Origin: Salipiger mangrovisoli
GTDB taxonomy: Bacteria; Pseudomonadota; Alphaproteobacteria; Rhodobacterales; Rhodobacteraceae
DNA: 64,000 bases
Assembly: GCF_015223355.1 (NCBI RefSeq)
Contig: NZ_JADFFK010000019.1
Location: forward strand, 1 to 64,000
Direction of reading: 5' to 3'
The position numbers were made by a program, and so were the translations under genes. This document shows, piece by piece, positions 58,410 through 64,000 of this stretch (positions are counted from its first letter, which is position 1; every line of letters starts with the position of its first letter). The notes beneath the pieces were generated by a model that did not search any database, was not told the origin of the DNA, and saw only the letters and a program-made list of their open reading frames with translations.

Positions 58410-58829
58410 TCAGTTCGGCAGGAGCGCGCGCAGGTCCTCGCTGCGGCGCCGGGTTAGTCTGGTCAGGCAGCTGATCTGGATCTGCGGCTGGATGGAGCCC
58501 CCGGCATAGGGTGCGGCCTCGGCGGCGCAGGCGGCATCGCGGAACGGGATCCAGGCGCGCTGCGCAGCGCGGACCTGCGCCATGACCTCGGCAGAGGCGG
58601 TGGATTTGACCTGGGCGTAGACCGCGTTCAGCTCGGCATCCGCGGCCCCGTACTCCTGCCCGGCGCAGTCGCGCATCTCGAGGGTGGTTTGCGCCGCGCT
58701 GCACTGGGCGGCCGCGGGTTCAGCCAGAAACAGCACGCCGGGTGCCAGGACTGCAATCCCGGCCATGCGAATTTTCTTTGCCCGAAGCACGGACGCGAGT
58801 ACCGTCTTCATCACTTCAAGGAAGTCCAT
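58410..58829 (-). CDS. LprI-like/DUF1311 secreted protein
   Basis: A 139-residue protein with a signal peptide and the Cys-rich LprI N-terminal fold: [32 protein letters not shown] and [14 protein letters not shown], with a last Cys in ISCLTRLT. Some family members inhibit lysozyme. GGGAGG precedes the ATG at 58829. It is 20 bp upstream of ureC on the same strand, so ureC may be transcribed from this gene's promoter. Its start is only 38 bp from a divergent cytochrome gene. Confidence 0.88.
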   Translation of the reverse strand: MDFLEVMKTVLASVLRAKKIRMAGIAVLAPGVLFLAEPAAAQCSAAQTTLEMRDCAGQEYGAADAELNAVYAQVKSTASAEVMAQVRAAQRAWIPFRDAACAAEAAPYAGGSIQPQIQISCLTRLTRRRSEDLRALLPN

Positions 58830-58867
58830 TTTTCCCTCCCAGCCAGTTCATCAGCACGGAGATTGGA

Positions 58868-59710
58868 ATGTTCAGATCGACGATCACGGGACTTTCGCTG
58901 CTGGCGCTTGGCGCCGGAACAGCGGGCGCGGCGGGCGATGTCGCTCGCGGCGAATATCTGGTCAGGGGCCCGGCGGGCTGCGGCAATTGCCACACGCCCT
59001 TCGGAGAGGCGGGGTTCGACATGAGCAAGGAGCTCTCCGGACGTCTCGTCGAGGACAACCCCATGTTCACCGCCTATTCGGCCAATATCACCCCCGGCGG
59101 CGAGGTGGCTGACTGGAGCGATGCTGAACTGATGCGGGCGATCCGCGAAGGCATCCGCCCTGACGGCTCGCTGATCGGCCCGCCCATGCCCTTTGTCATG
59201 TATCGCGATCTCGGAGACGACGACCTGGCGTCGATCGTCGCCTTCCTGCGCACCCTGCCCGCGGTCGTGACCACGGTGCCCCAATCCGAGTACCGCATGC
59301 CCCTGCCCCCGGCCTACGGCCCGCCGGTCGAAAGCGTCACCGCGCCCGAGCGGGGCGTGACCGTTGAATACGGCCATTACCTCGCCACGGCGGTCGCGCA
59401 TTGCATGGAGTGTCACTCGCCGATGAGCGAGACCGGACCGATGATCGACGCCGAGCACCTTGGGAAGGGCGGCTTCGAGTTCCACGGCCCCTGGGGAAGC
59501 GTCACCGCGCCGAACATCACCAGTTCCGAAGATGGGCTGGCCGGCTATACCGACGACGAGCTCAAGACGATCATCACCCAGGGCAAGCGGCCGGACGGCG
59601 AGACGATGATGCCGCCGATGCCCTACGGCTACCTGGCGCAGATGACCGAGGGCGATCTCGACGCGATCATCCTTTACCTGCGCAGCCTGCCCCCGCTGCC
59701 CGACGCCTGA
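58868..59710 (+). CDS. Di-heme c-type cytochrome
   Basis: A 280-residue periplasmic cytochrome with a signal peptide (MFRSTITGLSLLALGAGTAGA) and two heme motifs, CGNCH (about residue 38) and CMECH (about 180), each followed by a Met region (IGPPMPFVMYRDL; MMPPMPYGYLAQM). The layout resembles cytochrome subunits of periplasmic alcohol/aldehyde dehydrogenases, but no dehydrogenase is adjacent. GGAG precedes the ATG. It is on the opposite strand within the urease cluster. Confidence 0.92.
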   Translation: MFRSTITGLSLLALGAGTAGAAGDVARGEYLVRGPAGCGNCHTPFGEAGFDMSKELSGRLVEDNPMFTAYSANITPGGEVADWSDAELMRAIREGIRPDGSLIGPPMPFVMYRDLGDDDLASIVAFLRTLPAVVTTVPQSEYRMPLPPAYGPPVESVTAPERGVTVEYGHYLATAVAHCMECHSPMSETGPMIDAEHLGKGGFEFHGPWGSVTAPNITSSEDGLAGYTDDELKTIITQGKRPDGETMMPPMPYGYLAQMTEGDLDAIILYLRSLPPLPDA

Positions 59711-59726
59711 CAGCGCCGGGAGCCCC

Positions 59727-59757
59727 CACCGGCGTGGCTGCGACGGGCACGCCGGTG
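59727..59757. terminator. Inverted repeat between convergent cytochrome and urease-cluster genes
   Basis: A perfect 10-bp repeat (CACCGGCGTG / CACGCCGGTG) with an 11-base loop, 16 bp after the cytochrome stop. No T run; could act as a bidirectional terminator. Confidence 0.45.
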
Positions 59758-59810
59758 ACGAAGGAGCCAAGACGGCGCATGCGGCGGATCGGCTGGTCAT
59801 TGCGCCCCCG

Positions 59811-60017
59811 TCACTTCAGGCGTGCCGGGCCGCAAATGCCCCTCGCCGCCACGGGCGCAGGACGCACGAAGGGCAGCACCTCGGCAACCGGCAGCGCCGC
59901 GCCCTGTGACCGGCCGAGCGTTAACAGCGACTCCGCCATCTGCGCCTGCGCCGCCAGCAACCGGCTCGTGCCGCGCAGCACCAGCGCCGCCCAGTCGAAG
60001 GGTGTCATAAAAACCAT
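59811..60017 (-). CDS. Small hypothetical protein of the urease cluster
   Basis: A 68-residue protein starting MVFMTPFDWAALVLRGTSRLLAAQAQMAES, with GGGGAG before the ATG. The first half is an amphipathic helix rich in Ala and Leu; the rest is Pro/Ala-rich. The layout resembles the next protein at 60052-60381, and both could be phasin-like helices. Function unknown. It is 34 bp after that gene. Confidence 0.6.
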   Translation of the reverse strand: MVFMTPFDWAALVLRGTSRLLAAQAQMAESLLTLGRSQGAALPVAEVLPFVRPAPVAARGICGPARLK

Positions 60018-60051
60018 CGCCGCTCCCCTGCTCCGCCCCCGCTGACTGAGC

Positions 60052-60381
60052 TTACCAGCCCGACCGCTGTCCGGGCCGGAACTGCGGCCCGCGCCGGCTG
60101 AGCCGCTTGCGGTTCCGCCGCGCCTTCACCTCCAGCGGGCGCGAAAACGCGTCGAGCACCACCGGCACCGGCGCGCCTCGCATCATCGCCGTGTTTGCCT
60201 GCCACCAAGCCTGCATGAAGGCAGGGCCCTTCTCGGCGGTCATCCGGTAGGCCTCGGTCGAGGGGACCGACCACATGCCGGCAAAGCCCAGCAGCCGGAG
60301 GGCGACCACGCTCTGCGCCTCGGCGCCCAGGAAACCCAGCCGCATCATGCTGCCGGTCAGTGCCGTGAATGCTTCGAACAT
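60052..60381 (-). CDS. Hypothetical helical protein of the urease cluster
   Basis: A 109-residue protein. The helical front MFEAFTALTGSMMRLGFLGAEAQSVVALRLLGFAGMW is followed by TEAYRMTAEKGPAFMQAWWQANTAMMRG and a strongly basic tail (ARRNRKRLSRRG). The shape is like a small phasin or poly-hydroxyalkanoate-associated protein, but this is only a resemblance. It lies 33 bp downstream of ureB on the same strand, and I recall similar small ORFs beside urease genes in Rhodobacterales. Confidence 0.7.
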   Translation of the reverse strand: MFEAFTALTGSMMRLGFLGAEAQSVVALRLLGFAGMWSVPSTEAYRMTAEKGPAFMQAWWQANTAMMRGAPVPVVLDAFSRPLEVKARRNRKRLSRRGPQFRPGQRSGW

Positions 60382-60414
60382 GCTTGCCGTCCCTTTTTGC
60401 TGGAGGAGGAGACC

Positions 60415-60720
60415 CTAGAGCGCCCCCATGACCTTCTGGTTGAAGCCGTAAATCTTGCGCTCTCCCGAGACCGGAATGAGCTGAACCTCGCGGCGCTGGC
60501 CCGGCTCGAAGCGCACGGCGGTGCCCGCCGCGATGTCGAGCCGCATGCCGTGCGCCGCTGCACGGTCGAAATCAAGCGCCGGGTTGGTCTCGGCGAAATG
60601 GTAGTGCGACCCCACCTGCACCGGACGGTCTCCGGTGTTGGCGACCATCAGCGTGATCGCCTCGCGGTCGGCGTTGAGGACAAGGTCCCCCTCGGCCGGG
60701 ATCACCTCGCCCGGGATCAT
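60415..60720 (-). CDS. ureB: Urease beta subunit
   Basis: A structural subunit of urease. The ATG at 60720 ([16 protein letters not shown]) gives the normal 101 residues; core [26 protein letters not shown] and C-terminus [18 protein letters not shown] are diagnostic. Its ATG overlaps the stop of the 56-residue gene upstream by 4 bp. Confidence 0.97.
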   Translation of the reverse strand: MIPGEVIPAEGDLVLNADREAITLMVANTGDRPVQVGSHYHFAETNPALDFDRAAAHGMRLDIAAGTAVRFEPGQRREVQLIPVSGERKIYGFNQKVMGAL

Positions 60721-60887
60721 TTGCGCCCACCGCCGTACATCCGCCACCCCGCGAAGGCCGCGACACCAAGCACCGCCACGGCGGTCAGCCAGACTTCGGC
60801 GCCATGCGGGTGCAGGTGCGCTCCGGAATGCGCAAGCGCCGGGGATGCGAGCGGCACGGCCATGATCGGAAGGAGGTATTTCATCAT
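60717..60887 (-). CDS. Small His-rich membrane peptide between ureA and ureB
   Basis: A 56-residue peptide starting [20 protein letters not shown], a signal sequence. A short His cluster ([12 protein letters not shown]), one membrane segment ([17 protein letters not shown]) and a basic end (RMYGGGRK) follow. AGGTGAG precedes the ATG, and the stop overlaps ureB as ATGA, so it is almost certainly translated. The periplasmic His cluster next to a membrane helix suggests metal binding, perhaps nickel; no family name is known to me. Confidence 0.75.
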   Translation of the reverse strand: MMKYLLPIMAVPLASPALAHSGAHLHPHGAEVWLTAVAVLGVAAFAGWRMYGGGRK

Positions 60888-60943
60888 CTCACCTATGGTC
60901 TTTTAAGTGTCCTTGCGCTCCGGAAGTTCCGGCGACGCCGGCT

Positions 60944-61246
60944 TTACCGAATTGGGTTGTGCACCGTCACCAGCTTGGTGCCGTCCGGGAAGGTGGCCTC
61001 GACCTGCACCTCGTGCACCATCTCGGGGATCCCCGCCAAGCATTGCTCGGCGGTGATCACCTGTGCCCCGGCCTCCATCATCTCGGCCACCGAGCGGCCA
61101 TCGCGCGCGCCCTCGACCACCGCATCGGTGATCAGCGCCACCGCCTCTGGGTAGTTCAGCTTCACGCCGCGCGCGAGGCGCTTGCGGGCCACCTCGGCGG
61201 CCATGGCCACCAGAAGCTTGTCCTTTTCGCGGGGGGTCAGTTGCAT
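60944..61246 (-). CDS. ureA: Urease gamma subunit
   Basis: The smallest urease structural subunit. The 100 residues from [27 protein letters not shown] are canonical, with [11 protein letters not shown] and the C-terminal [18 protein letters not shown]. The ATG at 61246 lies 2 bp after the ureD stop, so the two are coupled. Confidence 0.97.
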   Translation of the reverse strand: MQLTPREKDKLLVAMAAEVARKRLARGVKLNYPEAVALITDAVVEGARDGRSVAEMMEAGAQVITAEQCLAGIPEMVHEVQVEATFPDGTKLVTVHNPIR

Positions 61247-61248
61247 GG

Positions 61249-62076
61249 TCAGATCATCCAGGGTCTTGGGAGTTCGGCGCCCGACAGGCGCCGCAGTATG
61301 GGGCAAAGGTGACGGCGCAGCTCGAACCCGTCAATGGCAAGCATGCGCAGCACAAGAAGGTCGGGACCCAGGGCCGAGACGCCACCGCTCTCGGGCAGCA
61401 TCTCCCGAAGCGGATCGACCTGCGCGGCGGCGCCGGGCGCGGCCAGCACCACCGTCGCCATAGCCCGCGCGCCATCGGCGACCGCCGGGTCGGCAAGATG
61501 CGCGGCAGCATCGCCGCGAAGACGCAGCCGATCGGCCCAGATCCACCGACCGTCCCGCATGATGTCGATGCGGTCAGCATGTCGCAGATCCGTGACGCTC
61601 TCGCCCATGGCGGCGCGGCCGAAGATCAGCGGCTCGCAGAGCAGAAGCCGGGCATCCGGAGCCATCTCGACGGAAAGTTTCCGGTCGAGCGCCGCCCCGT
61701 CGAAGAGGATGGTCTCTTGCGGTAGCCAATCGAGCCGCGCGCCGGCTTCGAGCTGCAGCCGGGTCTCAACCCGGCCGGTCTCGCCGGGCAGTGCGCGGTA
61801 GACCCGCTCGGCCGCCTGCGTGGTCAGCGCCAGATGCGCCCCTTCGCGCGCGGTCGCCGCAATCTCGAAGGCATCGCCCCCCGTCACCCCACCGGAGCTA
61901 TTGAGATACACCGCCTGAAGCGCGTCCAGCCCGCGCGGAAACAGCAGCTTCGAGCTTCCGGACATGTGCAGGTCGCCGATGACGCTGGCCGCTCCCCGGC
62001 GCCGCGCAGCCAGCCGCGCACGCCCGCGGGCGCGCTGCGCTGCAACGCCGCCGGTGGCGGGTGCGGCGGCGGTCAT
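61249..62076 (-). CDS. ureD: Urease accessory protein UreD
   Basis: UreD binds apo-urease and recruits UreF-UreG for nickel loading. The ATG at 62076 ([10 protein letters not shown]) gives 275 residues. Motifs are [35 protein letters not shown] and [20 protein letters not shown]. It is the first gene of the urease cluster; the 180 bp upstream, with the AT-rich CAACAAACAGGCAAAATTGA, probably holds the promoter. Confidence 0.95.
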   Translation of the reverse strand: MTAAAPATGGVAAQRARGRARLAARRRGAASVIGDLHMSGSSKLLFPRGLDALQAVYLNSSGGVTGGDAFEIAATAREGAHLALTTQAAERVYRALPGETGRVETRLQLEAGARLDWLPQETILFDGAALDRKLSVEMAPDARLLLCEPLIFGRAAMGESVTDLRHADRIDIMRDGRWIWADRLRLRGDAAAHLADPAVADGARAMATVVLAAPGAAAQVDPLREMLPESGGVSALGPDLLVLRMLAIDGFELRRHLCPILRRLSGAELPRPWMI

Positions 62077-62256
62077 CTGGGGCTGATCATAGGGAATGGG
62101 CCTGTCCTCCGCTTGCCTCGCGGACCCTCTTGCAGCGCGCGGCAGACCACAAGACGACGCCCCACACCGCGCCGCGCCCCGGCGCCGCGCGCTCCCTCGA
62201 ATGCACAATCTGATGCCAGAAATACCATCATCGCCCAACAAACAGGCAAAATTGAA

Positions 62257-62748
62257 TCAGCCGTCTTTTGGTCGCCCATGATGCTCGCAACGGTCCGGCT
62301 TGAGATCGAGCAGCGGCGTCCCATCGACGCAGTCGAGCCCGCGCACGATCAGCACCGGACCCTCGCGCCGCACCAGTCGAACCGAGGAGATCCCGATTGG
62401 ATTGGGCCGCACAGGAGAGCGCAGCGCAAAGGTGCCGCGGGTACCGCGGTTGCCATGAGGGCTCTGCGTGAGCAGATCGCGGCGGGCGCGGTCGAGCCAG
62501 TAGATCACCTGAAGCCAGGCCGCGCGCTCAATTCCCTCGAGCGCCGGCAACCAGCGAGCATCAAGCTCGATGCGGCACTCCGGGCCGTCGGGATCGCCCT
62601 GCCTCGGACACTCTCGGCGCGTGGCGAATGGCGTGCGGATGCGCCCGATGAACCGAAGCTGCGCATCTTCGGCAGGCGGCAGGTCTATGGCGGTCTCGCC
62701 GGGGCGGATCTCGTCGTCCGCGAAGCTGCCGGCGGTGGTCCGGGTCAT
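62257..62748 (-). CDS. TrmO-like tRNA methyltransferase (TsaA/YaeB family)
   Basis: A 163-residue SAM-dependent enzyme of the TsaA/TrmO family, which methylates N6 of t6A37 in tRNA-Thr. Motifs include FIGRIRTPFATRRECPRQG and the conserved TFALRSPVRPNPIGISSVRLV, then VRGLDCVDGTPLLDLKP. The start MTRTTAGSF is chosen by family similarity. It is followed by ureD on the same strand after 180 bp, and preceded by the aldolase gene by 50 bp. Confidence 0.9.
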   Translation of the reverse strand: MTRTTAGSFADDEIRPGETAIDLPPAEDAQLRFIGRIRTPFATRRECPRQGDPDGPECRIELDARWLPALEGIERAAWLQVIYWLDRARRDLLTQSPHGNRGTRGTFALRSPVRPNPIGISSVRLVRREGPVLIVRGLDCVDGTPLLDLKPDRCEHHGRPKDG

Positions 62749-62798
62749 GGCGCTCCCCTCTCTGCTTCTGCGTCGGCCGAAGGGTAGCGCGGCCCGGC

Positions 62799-63407
62799 TC
62801 AGGCGGCCAGCGCGTCGTCGTAGGCCGCGACCACCTCGCGCGCCCGCGCCGCAAGATCCCCAAGACTGCGGCCAGGCTTGTAGAGCCAGGTGCCGATACC
62901 GAAACCGGTGACTCCCGCCGCCAGCCAATCGCCCATGTTCTCGGCGCTCACGCCGCCGACGGCATAGGTCGCGGTGCCTTCAGGCAACACCGCCTTCATC
63001 GCCTTCACCCCCTCGGGGCCGATCAGCGTGGCGGGAAAGAACTTCAGCCCGTCCGCCCCGGTGCGCAGCGCGGTGAAGGCTTCGGTCGGGGTGAGCACGC
63101 CGGGATAGCTCAGCATCCCGGCCTTCTTGGTTGCCATGATCACCCGCTGGTTCGTATCCGGCGAGACCACCATGCGCGCGCCGATCTGGCTCAGGCGCAG
63201 CACCTCTTCGGGCGCCAGGACCGTGCCTGCGCCAATCACCGCATCGGTGCCGAAGCCCTGCACCATCCTGGCGATCGACTCGAAGGGCTGCGGGGAGTTG
63301 AGCGGCACCTCGATCTTGGTGATGCCGGCGTCGATCAACGCCTCGGTTGCAGCGGGGGCCTCCTCGGGGGTGAGGCCGCGCAGGATGGCGATGATCTCGC
63401 GGGTCAT
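62799..63407 (-). CDS. dgoA: 2-dehydro-3-deoxy-6-phosphogalactonate aldolase
   Basis: This class I aldolase splits KDPGal into pyruvate and glyceraldehyde-3-phosphate in the De Ley-Doudoroff route. The 202 residues have IAILRGLTPEEA, the Glu in ITKIEVPLNSP and the Schiff-base Lys in GADGLKFFPA. KDPG aldolase is the close alternative; the ATGA overlap with the kinase gene favours KDPGal. Confidence 0.9.
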   Translation of the reverse strand: MTREIIAILRGLTPEEAPAATEALIDAGITKIEVPLNSPQPFESIARMVQGFGTDAVIGAGTVLAPEEVLRLSQIGARMVVSPDTNQRVIMATKKAGMLSYPGVLTPTEAFTALRTGADGLKFFPATLIGPEGVKAMKAVLPEGTATYAVGGVSAENMGDWLAAGVTGFGIGTWLYKPGRSLGDLAARAREVVAAYDDALAA

Positions 63408-64000
63408 TCGGTCTTCTCCGTTTTGCGGGCCGCCTTCAGCCCCTCCAGCGTCATGCGCTCGGCGTCGGCGATCACCACCGGCACCGCCAGCGTCTCGAGC
63501 GCGCTGCGGTAATGGGTGACCAGTTTCGAGGCCCCTAGAAGCGCTACGCTCTGGCCCAGCCAATAGGGTTTCGCCGCCGCCAATTCCATGCCGATCAACA
63601 GGCCCGAGAGCCGCGCCGTGGCCTTCTCGGGCGGCAGCCCGTGCAGCAGCCCCTCGGCGCGCAGGGTGAAGAGCTCGGAGGCGAAACCGGCCGGGCGGCC
63701 CATCGCCTGATCCACGCCCTCGGCAAAGCTCTTGTCATCCCAGCCGCCACCAAGTCCATGCCGCAGAACGGATTTCTGGCTCAGAAGTTCAAAGAGCTCG
63801 CCGGTCATGAAGCTGCGGAACGAGACAATCTCGCCGGCGCTCACATGCACCCACTTGCTGTGCGTGCCGGGCAGGCAGATCACCCCGTCGAACCGCGGGT
63901 TGAGCGCAAGGAAGCCCGAAACCTGCGTCTCCTCGCCGCGCATGACATCGGCCGGGCGGTCCTGCGCCACGCCGGGAAGAATGTGGACCTGAAGGCGCGG
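63404..64000 (-). CDS. dgoK: 2-dehydro-3-deoxygalactonokinase, 5' end outside the window
   Basis: The C-terminal 198 residues of the kinase that phosphorylates 2-keto-3-deoxygalactonate. The frame is open to the window edge (LPGVAQDRPADVMRGEETQ), so the real start is beyond 64000. Typical are FDGVICLPGTHSKWVHV and FMTGELFELLS. It overlaps dgoA by 4 bp, so the pair acts together in galactonate breakdown. Confidence 0.9.
   Translation of the reverse strand, partial: PRLQVHILPGVAQDRPADVMRGEETQVSGFLALNPRFDGVICLPGTHSKWVHVSAGEIVSFRSFMTGELFELLSQKSVLRHGLGGGWDDKSFAEGVDQAMGRPAGFASELFTLRAEGLLHGLPPEKATARLSGLLIGMELAAAKPYWLGQSVALLGASKLVTHYRSALETLAVPVVIADAERMTLEGLKAARKTEKTE

Overview
The window is a gene-dense stretch of chromosome from a high-GC alphaproteobacterium, almost certainly of the Rhodobacterales (Roseobacter/Rhodobacter relatives). 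The evidence is gene content and order: accB-accC-aat-DUF2155-mlaD-NDUFA12; clpP-clpX; a murA-DUF2948-hisD-UPF0262-phosphatase-infA-maf-RNase E/G-yacG block; dnaG-rpoD; and a urease cluster split into ureD-A-B-C-E-F-G. I see no transposase, integrase, phage gene, CRISPR array or rRNA. Genus cannot be fixed from the sequence alone.

Layout. 1-9.3 kb: housekeeping genes (acetyl-CoA carboxylase biotin subunits, Aat, lipid-asymmetry and complex I accessory proteins, RidA, ClpX and ClpP) and a cation efflux protein. 9.5-14.9 kb: riboflavin synthase, then a three-gene capsule cassette (KpsS-like, OPX export lipoprotein, KpsC-like). 14.9-18.1 kb: a zinc uptake locus, zur-znuC-znuB diverging from znuA across a regulatory gap with two Zur-box-like sites inside a symmetric inverted repeat. 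18.2-23 kb: a five-gene siderophore uptake operon ending in a DUF2218/siderophore-interacting fusion. 23-25.6 kb: 5-oxoprolinase pxpB-pxpC-pxpA. 25.8-34.9 kb: the murA-to-yacG block on the minus strand, with two insertions (a cytochrome c; and a nitrilase/GNAT/NTF2 trio). 35.07 kb: tRNA-Thr(GGT).

35.5-38.5 kb: the most unusual locus. Four minus-strand genes (ribbon-helix-helix protein, CHAD protein, orphan ParA ATPase, CYTH triphosphatase-like protein) are each joined to the next by a 4-base ATGA overlap. CHAD proteins are known to bind polyphosphate granules, CYTH enzymes act on triphosphates, and ParA ATPases position cargo on the nucleoid, so I propose a polyphosphate-granule positioning and turnover operon. 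A tandem 8-bp palindrome upstream looks like an operator for the ribbon-helix-helix protein. 38.7-43.5 kb: dnaG and rpoD, with four GANTC sites in 39 bp before rpoD. 43.6-52.7 kb: DedA protein, epimerase, tamA-tamB (TamB with near-exact 183-residue repeats) and a solitary RES-domain protein.

52.7-62.1 kb: the urease region on the minus strand. Structural and accessory genes are complete, but the cluster is interrupted by small genes of unknown role, a DUF1127 gene, and a divergent LprI-like/di-heme cytochrome c pair. 62.2-64 kb: TrmO-like methyltransferase and the KDPGal aldolase/KDGal kinase pair of galactonate breakdown; the kinase runs off the window.
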